Positions 46,745-55,081 of a stretch of 64,000 bases of DNA are shown here, piece by piece; the first letter of the stretch is position 1; every line of letters begins with the position of its first letter. The position numbers were made by a program, and so were the translations under genes. The DNA is from JAKACA01 sp052143575 (lineage in GTDB: Bacteria > Actinomycetota > Acidimicrobiia > Acidimicrobiales > Bog-793), in NCBI GenBank assembly GCA_052143575.1, contig JBKQSP010000076.1, forward strand, positions 1 through 64,000, given 5' to 3'. The notes under the pieces were generated by a model. It was not told the DNA's origin, ran no database searches, and worked only from the letters and a program-made list of their open reading frames with translations.

Positions 46745-48960
46745 GGCCCTCCCAGCAGCGACTCTTCGCCGGTGATGTGGCCACCGTCGAGATGGATGAG
46801 GCGCTCCCCGAGCACTTCGGCGTCGTCGAGATCGTGCGTGACGACGACGACGGTCACCCCCGAGAGGCGGCGGAGCTGCTCGAGGGTGCGCCCGAGGGCG
46901 GTGCGAGCCTCGTCGTCGAGGCCGGCATAGGGCTCGTCGAGCACGATGAGGTCGGGTTTGCGGACGAGCATGCCGGCGAGGGCCACGCGGCGCTGCTCGC
47001 CTCCCGAGAGGTTGTCGACGCGCCGCGGTCCCATGGCGTCCGGGTCGAGCCCGACCGTCTGCAGCGCCCGCCGCGCCCGGTCCTCGTCGGCACCGAGGCG
47101 GACGTCGGCCATCACGGTGGGGCGGAGCAGCTGGAGTCGGGCGTGCTGAAAGGAGATGCCGACCCGGCCGGGCTGGGTGGCGACGGGCTCGCCGTCGAGG
47201 AGGACGGCTCCCTCCGTAGGCTCGGTCAAGCCGGCGAGGAGCCAGGCGAGGGTCGACTTGCCCGACCCGTTCGGCCCCGTCAGCACGACACCCTCACCCC
47301 GCCAGAGCTCGAGCTGGATGCCTTCGAGCGCCCGGTGCGCCCAGGGCGACGCCTGTGCGTAGACGTAGCCGACGTCCTCGAGGGTGACGAGCGGCTCACC
47401 ACGCCGGCGGGCCGTACCCGGCTGCGGGCTGGCGGCAACGGCTGCGGGGCGCTGATCGACGCTCGGCCGTGGCTTGGAGGGCGCAGCGTGGGAGCCGGAG
47501 GCGGACCTGGGGCGGAAGCGCAGGGTGGGTTTCGGCGAGAGGGCGAGCCCGAAGAGGTCGGCTGCCCGGGACGCCGGCGCCGCTGCCTTGGCCGGCTCCC
47601 CCGCCGCCGTCATGTCGAGCACCTCGTCGGCGAAGGCGGCCTCCTCGACACGGTGCGTGACGTGCACGACGGCGATGCCGCTCGAAGCGAGCGACCGCAA
47701 CAGGGTGACGACCTCCTCCCGGCCCGGGCGATCGATCATGGCCGTCGCCTCGTCGGACACGAGCAGGCGGGGTGACCGTGCCAGCGCCGAGGCGATGGCG
47801 AGACGTTGCAGCTCGCCACCGGACATCGTCGAGGTCTCCCGCTCTTCGAAGCCGTCGAGCCCGACGCGTTGCAGGAGGCCGGCGACATCGGGGTGGGCGG
47901 AGGGCGGGAGGCCCCAGACGATGTCGTCGCGCACGCGGACCCCGAGCACCTGGCTCTCCGGCCGCTGGAAGACGATGGCCGTGCCGCCCATGTGGCCGAG
48001 GCCGGCCGGGCCGGATCGTTCCACGACGCCCGATCGCGGTTCCAGCCGGCCGGCGAGGAGGCGCACGAGCGTGGACTTCCCGCAGCCGTTCGGACCGACG
48101 ACGGCGAGAAACCGCCCGGGTTGCAGCGTGAGGCTGACGTCGCTGAGAGCGTCCGCCTCGGAGCCGGCGTAGCGGTAGGAGACGTGCTCGAGGCGCACCG
48201 GCACGGGCTGCGGGGCACCGCCGGCTTCGAGGGCGCCCGCCGGGGTTCGGTGGCGCCGGCGTTCGACGGCTTCGTCGGCCACCGCCATGGGGACGTGGCG
48301 GCGCACCTCGACGAGGAAGAGCCGCAGCCGGACGCAGCCGAGGGCGATGAGGGCGATGACGGCGATCTCGGCGATCGGCAGCGAGATCCACCAGTGGACG
48401 ATGGCCCAGTTGAGGAGGTCGTCGCCGTGCTTTCCGACCGAGTCGAGCCCGACGGCGCGAAGGACGTCTGCCACGACCTTCCAGACGATCTTGATCTGGG
48501 CGAACGACAGCTTGCGATAGCCGGCGGAGGCGGCGTCGAGACCGTCGGTCAGCGCCGCCAGGGGGAGGCCGACGGCGACGGTCGTGAACGCCACCCCGGC
48601 GAGCACCGACCAGCGCCGGCGGAAGGCGATGCCGACCGAGATGCCGAGTCCGCTCGCGATGGCGACCGGCACCATGATCCCGATGCCCCCCACGAGCGAG
48701 GCGACGGCGGATGCCGCCACGGCCGAGACGAGGGCGGCCCGCAGGCGGTGACGCGCCCCCAGTACGGCGAAGGGGATGACGGCGAGTGCCTGGAAGATGC
48801 CGGCGATGCCGACGGGGGAGAACCAGCCGATGACCTCCATGACGAGGGCGAGGTCACCGAGCACGGCCGCCTCCGCCAATTCGCTCGGTCGAAGCGGTCC
48901 GTGCCGGACCGGTGCCCGCCGCTCGGCGGCTTGGGGAGCCGTCACGGCCTCGCTGTCCAC
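46741..48960 (-). CDS. ECF transporter fusion: membrane domain plus two ATPase domains
   Basis: A single polypeptide of about 739 aa combines three parts. The first is an N-terminal membrane domain of about 220 residues with five or six helices (GWFSPVGIAGIFQALAVIPF), resembling DUF2232/S-component-like proteins. The second is a first ATPase (Walker A GPNGCGKST, signature MSGGELQRL, Walker B LLVSDEAT), in which the Walker B glutamate is present. The third is a second ATPase (GPNGSGKST, LSGGEQRRVAL, LIVLDEPYAGLD, H-loop VTHD). With the next gene (EcfT) this could make a complete ECF transporter from two genes. As I recall, M. tuberculosis Rv2326c/Rv2325c has a similar layout. GTG at 48960 has GAGAGG directly before it; GTG at 48945 is an alternative. 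Confidence 0.88.
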   Translation of the reverse strand: MDSEAVTAPQAAERRAPVRHGPLRPSELAEAAVLGDLALVMEVIGWFSPVGIAGIFQALAVIPFAVLGARHRLRAALVSAVAASAVASLVGGIGIMVPVAIASGLGISVGIAFRRRWSVLAGVAFTTVAVGLPLAALTDGLDAASAGYRKLSFAQIKIVWKVVADVLRAVGLDSVGKHGDDLLNWAIVHWWISLPIAEIAVIALIALGCVRLRLFLVEVRRHVPMAVADEAVERRRHRTPAGALEAGGAPQPVPVRLEHVSYRYAGSEADALSDVSLTLQPGRFLAVVGPNGCGKSTLVRLLAGRLEPRSGVVERSGPAGLGHMGGTAIVFQRPESQVLGVRVRDDIVWGLPPSAHPDVAGLLQRVGLDGFEERETSTMSGGELQRLAIASALARSPRLLVSDEATAMIDRPGREEVVTLLRSLASSGIAVVHVTHRVEEAAFADEVLDMTAAGEPAKAAAPASRAADLFGLALSPKPTLRFRPRSASGSHAAPSKPRPSVDQRPAAVAASPQPGTARRRGEPLVTLEDVGYVYAQASPWAHRALEGIQLELWRGEGVVLTGPNGSGKSTLAWLLAGLTEPTEGAVLLDGEPVATQPGRVGISFQHARLQLLRPTVMADVRLGADEDRARRALQTVGLDPDAMGPRRVDNLSGGEQRRVALAGMLVRKPDLIVLDEPYAGLDDEARTALGRTLEQLRRLSGVTVVVVTHDLDDAEVLGERLIHLDGGHITGEESLLGGP

Positions 48961-49083
48961 CCTCTCAGGCTTGCAGATCGGCCGGGCCGATCGTGGACAG
49001 GCCGGCCAGAGCCGTGCCGGCAGCTGCCGCCCGCTGCCCGCTCGGCTGCATCGGCGGGTGGAGGCCCGCTCCGCGCTGGGCGG

Positions 49084-49166
<83 letters not shown>

Positions 49167-49204
49167 CCGGCCGAGCACCGCCGTAGGGCAAGCGCTCGAC
49201 GCGC

Positions 49205-49396
49205 CTACTCGCCTCGGAAGTCGTCGGCGATCGGCGCCAGGACGTGGTGGAGATGAGCGATCTCGTTCGCCCTGATGGCCGGGTCCTCGCCGGCTGGCGG
49301 AGGAACGAGGGTGATATCGACGAGATGCACGAGCGCCTCCTCGAGGACCTTGACGCGGGCGCCAAGCTCGTCGATGCGGTCTTCAAGCGTCGCCAT
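49205..49396 (-). CDS. small hypothetical coiled-coil protein
   Basis: The 63-aa product begins MATLEDRIDELGARVKVLEEALVHL, a clear heptad helix, and ends in a short acidic tail. The ATG at 49396 is preceded by GAAGGGA at ideal distance; a TTG at 49414 is less likely. It lies just after the tRNA on the opposite strand. No family recognised. Confidence 0.6.
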   Translation of the reverse strand: MATLEDRIDELGARVKVLEEALVHLVDITLVPPPAGEDPAIRANEIAHLHHVLAPIADDFRGE

Positions 49397-49589
49397 GAAA
49401 TTCCCTTCGCTCAACGGCTCATGCCGCTCCTGATAAGCCCACGCTACGCCCCGGCCAGCCGTAGCGCCCTCTCGACAAGGAGGTCAACGGGCGGCGCCCG
49501 CCGGGGCCGGCACGGCGAGCGCCTCCGCCACTCGGCGGCGCCCGATCGCGACGGTGCCGGTAGGGCTGCCTCGACTACCCTGCGGCGTC

Positions 49590-50438
49590 GTGCCCGAGCT
49601 GAGTGTGGCGAGCTTCAACACCCACGCCGGCATGGACGGCTGGGGCCGCCCCTATGACCTCTCGGGCGCCTGCCGCCAGCTCGACAGCGACGTCATCGTC
49701 CTGCAGGAGACGTTCGCCCCCCTCAAGGGGACGAGCCAGGCCGAGGCGGTGGCGAGCGAGCTCGGCTACACACCCGTCGAGTTGCCGCTGGCTCGCGCCT
49801 GGCGGCGCGCGGAGGGGATCGCCGAAGGCAAGGGCTGGGAGCCTCGCAAGGTTCTCCCGACGACGCTGCGGGCGCTGCGGGTGGGCGGGCACGTCGACTA
49901 CCGGAGGCACGCCGACTTCGCCGGCTACGAAGAAGGCACCTGGGGTCTCGCCGTCCTCTGCAAGCCGACGATCGTGACGACGGAGGCCCTCCAGCTCGGC
50001 CGCCTCAAGCGGGACTACACCCAGCGGGGCGCCCTCGTCGTCGAGCTCGACGTCCGGCAGGAGGCCGCAGCCACCGGAGAGGACGACGTGTCCGGCCAGC
50101 CGGCGGCCCCGTCGGGCGAGCGGTTCACGGTCGTCGGCACGCACGCCGCTCATCTCACCGTCGGCTCCCCCTTCCAGATCCGGCGTCTCCACCGCCACCT
50201 GCCGGCCGGCGACTCGCCGGCTGCCCTCGCCGGCGACATGAACCTCTGGGGCCCGCCGGTGAGCCTGTTGCTCCCCGGCTGGAAGCGAGCGGTGCGCGGC
50301 CGCACCTGGCCGGCGTGGCGCCCGCACAGCCAGCCGGACCACATCCTCGTCAACCGGGCCGTCACCGTGCTCGACAGCGAGGTCGTGCACGCCGGCAACT
50401 CCGACCATCGGGCCGTGCGGGCGCGCCTGCGCTGGTGA
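49590..50438 (+). CDS. endonuclease/exonuclease/phosphatase (EEP) family protein
   Basis: The 282-aa protein has the EEP fold: ASFNTHAGMDGWG at the N-terminus, the metal glutamate in VIVLQETFAP, GTHAAHLT, the Asp-x-Asn motif in LAGDMNLWG, and the C-terminal NSDHRAV catalytic histidine. Members cleave phosphodiesters in DNA, lipids or nucleotides; the substrate here is not evident. GTG at 49590 is chosen because the fold begins right after it. It stands alone upstream of the fatty acid operon. Confidence 0.85.
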   Translation: MPELSVASFNTHAGMDGWGRPYDLSGACRQLDSDVIVLQETFAPLKGTSQAEAVASELGYTPVELPLARAWRRAEGIAEGKGWEPRKVLPTTLRALRVGGHVDYRRHADFAGYEEGTWGLAVLCKPTIVTTEALQLGRLKRDYTQRGALVVELDVRQEAAATGEDDVSGQPAAPSGERFTVVGTHAAHLTVGSPFQIRRLHRHLPAGDSPAALAGDMNLWGPPVSLLLPGWKRAVRGRTWPAWRPHSQPDHILVNRAVTVLDSEVVHAGNSDHRAVRARLRW

Positions 50439-50596
50439 GTCCTGACAGCAGGCCGCCGACCCGCCTCCACCACCCCAAGAAACCCCAGCCCCAGCCCATG
50501 ACGCCGTCAGTAACCATTCCGGCCCGTCTACGGTCAAAGGAAGGGGAGCAACTCCGGCGCGCCCCTCGCGCCCGGTGAAGTCCTCGGGGAGGTGCT

Positions 50597-51835
50597 GTGC
50601 TCGCGTTCACGTTTCCTGGCCAGGGATCACAACGTCCGGGGATGGGCACACCTTGGAAGGATCACCCGTCCTTCGAGCTTGCCGAGCAGGCCTCTGACGT
50701 CACGGGCCGTGACGTCGCCGCCCTGCTGTGCGACGCCGACCACGAAACGCTCAAGCAGACCGACAACGCCCAACTGGCGACCTTCGTCCTCAGCCTCATC
50801 GTCCTCGACGGAGCGGAGCGGGTCGGCCTCGAGCCGGGGCTCTGCGCCGGCCACAGCCTCGGCGAGTACACGGCGCTCGTGGCGGCCGGGGCGCTCGACT
50901 ACGAGGACGCCCTCCGGCTCGTCTCCGAACGAGGCGCTGCCATGCAACACGCCGCCGAGGTCAACCCCGGCACGATGGCGGCTGTCCTCGGGATGGAGGA
51001 CGACGCCGTCGAGTCGGCCTGCACCCTCGCCGAGGGGGACGTCTGGGTCGCCAACTACAACGCTCCCGGCCAGGTCGTGATCGCCGGCACAGTGGAGGCG
51101 GTCGCCGAGGCAGGTCGTGTCGCAAAGGAGATGGGCGGCAAAAAGGTCCTGCCGATACCGGTCGGGGGTGCCTTCCACACGCCCTTGATGAACCCCGCCC
51201 GCGACCGCCTGCGCAAGGCCCTCGCCTCTGCGACGTTCCACGGACCCGAACCGGCCGTCGTCGCCAACGTCGATGCCCGCTCCCACCTCGACGCCGCCGA
51301 CTGGCAACGGCTCCTCTCGGCCCAGTTGTGCAGCCCGGTCCGCTGGCGCCAGACCCTCGACGCCTTGGCGGCGGCCGGCACGCAGACCTTCCTCGAGCTC
51401 GGGCCGGGCGGTGTGCTCACGGGGCTCGCCCGCCGCGTGCTGCCGACGCTGGAGACGATCGCCGTCTCGGTCTCCACGCCGGACGAACTCGATCGCCTGC
51501 TGGAATCCCTCGCAGGGCGCAGCGCCGCCCAGCAAGAGGCGATCGACGACCGCGTGGGCGAGCGCTTCCACATGTCCGAGCGTCTCGTCGTCTCCCCCGC
51601 CGGCGGCCTCTTCGAGCCGGACGCCACCGTCGCCGGCCTCATTCCCGGCCCCGGCGACGGCAGGCGTGCCGCCGTGGAGATCGCCGTCGGCGGTCTCATC
51701 GGGCTCGTGGGCGGTACCGAGATCCGTTCCGCCTTTGCCGGTTCGCTCGAAGGCGTGCTCGTGCTCCCGGGTGAGCGAGTGACGACGGGGCAGCCGGTTG
51801 CCTGGCTGCGGGCCTCGACCAAGGAGGAGGCATGA
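50597..51835 (+). CDS. fabD: ACP S-malonyltransferase with C-terminal biotinyl/lipoyl-like domain
   Basis: This 412-aa FabD loads malonyl groups onto acyl carrier protein. It shows FPGQGSQRPGMG, the nucleophile Ser87 in GHSLGEYTALVAAG, the active histidine in GAFHTPLM, and LELGPGGVLTGL. About 95 residues follow the normal FabD end (about residue 310). They have a hammerhead-like pattern (VVSPAGGLFEP, then RSAFAGSLEGVLVLPGERV and TGQPVAWL), resembling a biotinyl/lipoyl domain without the modifiable lysine. GTG at 50597 with GGGGAGG nearby. First gene of the fab operon; ATGA overlap with fabH. Confidence 0.93.
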   Translation: MLAFTFPGQGSQRPGMGTPWKDHPSFELAEQASDVTGRDVAALLCDADHETLKQTDNAQLATFVLSLIVLDGAERVGLEPGLCAGHSLGEYTALVAAGALDYEDALRLVSERGAAMQHAAEVNPGTMAAVLGMEDDAVESACTLAEGDVWVANYNAPGQVVIAGTVEAVAEAGRVAKEMGGKKVLPIPVGGAFHTPLMNPARDRLRKALASATFHGPEPAVVANVDARSHLDAADWQRLLSAQLCSPVRWRQTLDALAAAGTQTFLELGPGGVLTGLARRVLPTLETIAVSVSTPDELDRLLESLAGRSAAQQEAIDDRVGERFHMSERLVVSPAGGLFEPDATVAGLIPGPGDGRRAAVEIAVGGLIGLVGGTEIRSAFAGSLEGVLVLPGERVTTGQPVAWLRASTKEEA

Positions 51836-52770
51836 CCATCTCCTACCCAGGGGCGGCCATCACCGGCTGGGGCATCGCCCTGCCGGACAAGATCGTGACG
51901 AACGCCGATTTCGAGGCGCGACTCGACACCTCGGACGCCTGGATCACCGAGCGCACCGGCATCCGCGAGCGCCGGCACGGCGGTTCCACGAGCGGCCTCG
52001 CCGTGGAAGCCGCCCAGGCGGCTCTCGACACCGCCGGCATCGAAGGCTGGGAGATCGACCTCCTCATCCTCTCGACGACGACGCCGGACCAGGCCGTGCC
52101 GGCGACGTCGTCCACCGTGCACCACCAGCTGGGTTGCTCCGGGGCGGCCTTCGACGTGAACGCCGCCTGCGCCGGCTTCGTCTACTCGCTCGTCACGGCC
52201 GTGTCGATGCTCGGCGCGGGCTACAAGCGGGCCCTCGTCATCGGTGCCGACACCCTCTCGCGCATCACCGACCAGGAGGACCGCGGCACCGCGGTGCTCT
52301 TCGCCGACGGCGCCGGCGCCGTCGTCATCGAGGCGCGGTCGGACCGCGAGCTGCTGCTCTCCCACGACCTCGGCCTCGACGGCTCGCTCACCTCCATCCT
52401 CAGCTGCGACCACGGCGGCTACATCGTCATGGAGGGCCGCGACGTCTTCCGGCGGGCGGTGCGCGCCTCGGTCGATTCGGCCGCCAAGGTGCTCGAAGCG
52501 GCCGAGGTCACCGTCGACGACATCACCCTGTTCGTCCCCCACCAGGCGAACCAGCGCATCATCGACGCCGCCGTGCAACGCCTCGGCCTCGATCCGAAGA
52601 AGTCGGCCATCGTGCTCGACCGCACCGGCAACACCTCGAGCGGCTCCATGGCGATCGCCCTGGCGGAAGCCGCCGACGAGGGCAGGTTGGGAGACGGCGA
52701 CCTCGTGCTGCTGTCGGGCTTCGGGGCGGGTATGACCTGGGCGAGCGCCGTGCTGCGCTGGGGATCGTGA
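51832..52770 (+). CDS. fabH: 3-oxoacyl-ACP synthase III
   Basis: This 312-aa condensing enzyme starts fatty acid chains from acyl-CoA and malonyl-ACP. The catalytic triad is visible as Cys113 (NAACAGF), His in FVPHQANQRI and Asn in RTGNTSSGS. Also present are TSDAWITERTGIRERR and GFGAGMTWASAVLRW. Overlaps fabD (ATGA) and fabG (GTGA). Confidence 0.97.
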   Translation: MTISYPGAAITGWGIALPDKIVTNADFEARLDTSDAWITERTGIRERRHGGSTSGLAVEAAQAALDTAGIEGWEIDLLILSTTTPDQAVPATSSTVHHQLGCSGAAFDVNAACAGFVYSLVTAVSMLGAGYKRALVIGADTLSRITDQEDRGTAVLFADGAGAVVIEARSDRELLLSHDLGLDGSLTSILSCDHGGYIVMEGRDVFRRAVRASVDSAAKVLEAAEVTVDDITLFVPHQANQRIIDAAVQRLGLDPKKSAIVLDRTGNTSSGSMAIALAEAADEGRLGDGDLVLLSGFGAGMTWASAVLRWGS

Positions 52771-53543
52771 GCAGCACCGAGAGCAGTACGAAGAGCCAAC
52801 CCGAAGCGTCCCGCAGCGAGCGGGTGGCGCTCGTGACGGGCGGATCGCGCGGGATCGGCCTCGCTTGCGCCCGTCGCCTCCAGCGGGACGGCTACCGAGT
52901 GGCGGTGACATGGCGGACGGAGCGACCGAGCCCGCTCGAGGGACCGGACGGCACGACCCCGCTGCTCGCCGTCAACTGCGACGTCACGGACCCCGCCGAC
53001 CTCGGCCGCGCCTTCGACGAGATCGAAGCCGCCCTCGGCCCCGTCGAGGTGCTCGTCTGCTCGGCCGGCATCACCGACGACACGCTGCTGCTGCGCATGA
53101 GCGACGAGCGATGGAGCCGGGTCATCGACACGAACCTGACGGCCGTCTTCCGTGCCTGCAAGCGGGCGAGCGCCAAGATGGTGCGGGGACGCTTCGGCCG
53201 CATCGTGCTCGTGTCCTCCGTGACCGCCATGCTCGGCTCTGCCGGCCAGACGAACTACGCCGCCTCGAAGGCCGGCCTGATCGGGTTCGCCCGCTCCCTC
53301 GCCCGTGAGCTGGCCGGGCGCAACATCACCTGCAACGTCGTAGCTCCCGGTCTGGTGACCACCGATATGATCGCTGCACTCAGCCCAGAACGTTTGGGAA
53401 CGCTGACCGCGGCCATCCCACTCGGTCGTGCGGCGGCGCCGGAGGAGGTCGCGGCGGCGGTGGCGTTTCTCGCCTCCGACGAAGCGGCCTACGTGACGGG
53501 CGCCGTGCTCCCGGTGGACGGCGGCCTCGGCATGGGCCACTGA
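52767..53543 (+). CDS. fabG: 3-oxoacyl-ACP reductase (short-chain dehydrogenase)
   Basis: The 258-aa SDR enzyme has the cofactor site VTGGSRGIGLACARRL (about residues 23-38), then NCDVTDP, the SAGI segment (in place of the usual NAG), catalytic Ser in VLVSSVTAM and YAASK with Tyr and Lys, and the C-terminal LPVDGGLGMGH. It reduces 3-oxoacyl-ACP in chain elongation. GTG at 52767 overlaps the fabH stop. An N-terminal tail of about 18 Ser/Glu-rich residues precedes the fold. Confidence 0.95.
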   Translation: MSSTESSTKSQPEASRSERVALVTGGSRGIGLACARRLQRDGYRVAVTWRTERPSPLEGPDGTTPLLAVNCDVTDPADLGRAFDEIEAALGPVEVLVCSAGITDDTLLLRMSDERWSRVIDTNLTAVFRACKRASAKMVRGRFGRIVLVSSVTAMLGSAGQTNYAASKAGLIGFARSLARELAGRNITCNVVAPGLVTTDMIAALSPERLGTLTAAIPLGRAAAPEEVAAAVAFLASDEAAYVTGAVLPVDGGLGMGH

Positions 53544-53633
53544 TCCGAAGCACAGACAACACGACCACCCTGACATTCGACCCGACAGCGGCCCCCGACA
53601 ATCGTGGCCACCGACAACAAGGAGAAACCTGAC

Positions 53634-53873
53634 GTGGACAACGAAGCAGCCTTCGACAAGTTCCAGTCCTGCGCCGGCGAGGTCCTGCAGGTGCCGGCAG
53701 AGAAGATCACCCTCGAGGCGAAGTTCTCCGACGACCTCGAGGCGGACAGCCTCGAGGTGGTCGAGCTCGTGATGGCCCTCGAGGAGGCGTTCGACATCAC
53801 GGTCGAGGAGAGCGAGCTCGACGGCGTGCTCACCATCGGCCAGGCGTTCGATCTCGTGACCTCGAAGCTGTAA
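53634..53873 (+). CDS. acpP: acyl carrier protein
   Basis: The 79-aa acidic helical protein has phosphopantetheine attachment Ser39 in LEADSLEVVELVMALEE. It carries growing acyl chains between the Fab enzymes. GTG at 53634 is chosen over GTG at 53604, because AAGGAG lies nine bases before it and the resulting length is typical. Its stop TAA shares a base with the fabF ATG (TAATG). Confidence 0.95.
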   Translation: MDNEAAFDKFQSCAGEVLQVPAEKITLEAKFSDDLEADSLEVVELVMALEEAFDITVEESELDGVLTIGQAFDLVTSKL

Positions 53874-55075
53874 TGGCCGTTCCCGGGCGCCGGCGCGTGG
53901 CGATCACCGGTGTCGGTGTCGTGTCGTGCTGCGGCATCGGCAGCGACGCCTTCTTCGCCGGCCTCTGCGCCCCGGCCCCCGAGGGCGAGCACCGTGTGCA
54001 CGACTTCGACCCGAGCTCCTGGTTCGATGTCAAGCAGGCGCGACGGGCCGACCGCTTCCAGCAGTTCTCCGTGGCGAGCGCCCAGATGGCCCTCGACGAC
54101 GCCGGCGAGCTGGGCGTCGACCCGGCACGCGCCGGAGTCATCTTCGGCACGGGCGTCGGCGGCCTCGAGACCTTGCAGCAGCAGATCACCGTCCTCGTCG
54201 AGAAAGGCCCGCGGCGGGTGTCGCCCTTCCTCGTTCCCATGATCATGGGCAACGCCGGCGCCGCTGCCATCTCGATGCGTTTCGGCTGGCGGGGGCCCTG
54301 CGAGACGGTCGTGACGGCCTGCGCCGCCGGCACGCAGGCGATCGGCAACGCCGCCCGCCTGATCCAGACCGGGCGCTGCGACGCCGTCATGACGGGCGGG
54401 GCAGAGGCGGCCATGGCCGAGATCGGCATCGCCGCCTTCACGAACATGACGGCGCTGTCGAGCTCCGGCGTCTCCCGCCCCTTCGACCGCCGCCGCGACG
54501 GCTTCGTGATCTCCGAGGGCGGAGCCGCCCTCGTGCTCGAGGAGCTCGACCGCGCACTCGAGCGGGGCGCCCACATCTACGGCGAGGTGCTCGGGAGCGC
54601 CTCGACGGCCGACGCCCACCACATCACTGCGCCGGCCCCGGGAGGGGCCGGGGCGCTCGCCTGCATGGAGCTCGCCCTCGAGGATGCCGGCGTTCGCACG
54701 AGCGACGTCGCCCACGTGAACGCCCACGGCACCTCGACACCCTTGAACGACCTCGCCGAGGCGGAGGCGCTCGCCAAACTCTTCGGGGCGCCCGGTCCCG
54801 TCGTCACCTCCATCAAGGGAATCACCGGCCACTCGCTCGGGGCCGCCGGCGCCATCGAAGCCGTCTGCTGCGCCCTCACGATCGAGCGGGGCATCATCCC
54901 GCCGACCGTCGGTCTCGAGGAGCTCGACCCCGAGATGCACCTCGACGTCGTCACGGGCTCGCCGAGGCAGTTGCCCGACGGCGTCCTGCTCTCCAACAGC
55001 TTCGGGTTCGGCGGGCACAACGGCTGCCTCGTCGTCGCGCCGATCGGCTTCACCGCGCCCGACGCCCAAGCCTGA
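53873..55075 (+). CDS. fabF: 3-oxoacyl-ACP synthase II
   Basis: The 400-aa elongating condensing enzyme has Cys in VTACAAGTQAIGNA and two histidines in NAHGTSTPLND and ITGHSLGAAGAIE, plus the C-terminal NSFGFGGHNGCLVV. It extends acyl-ACP by two carbons. Immediately coupled to acpP; ends six bases before the UbiB-like gene. Confidence 0.97.
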   Translation: MAVPGRRRVAITGVGVVSCCGIGSDAFFAGLCAPAPEGEHRVHDFDPSSWFDVKQARRADRFQQFSVASAQMALDDAGELGVDPARAGVIFGTGVGGLETLQQQITVLVEKGPRRVSPFLVPMIMGNAGAAAISMRFGWRGPCETVVTACAAGTQAIGNAARLIQTGRCDAVMTGGAEAAMAEIGIAAFTNMTALSSSGVSRPFDRRRDGFVISEGGAALVLEELDRALERGAHIYGEVLGSASTADAHHITAPAPGGAGALACMELALEDAGVRTSDVAHVNAHGTSTPLNDLAEAEALAKLFGAPGPVVTSIKGITGHSLGAAGAIEAVCCALTIERGIIPPTVGLEELDPEMHLDVVTGSPRQLPDGVLLSNSFGFGGHNGCLVVAPIGFTAPDAQA

Positions 55076-55081
55076 GCCCTG

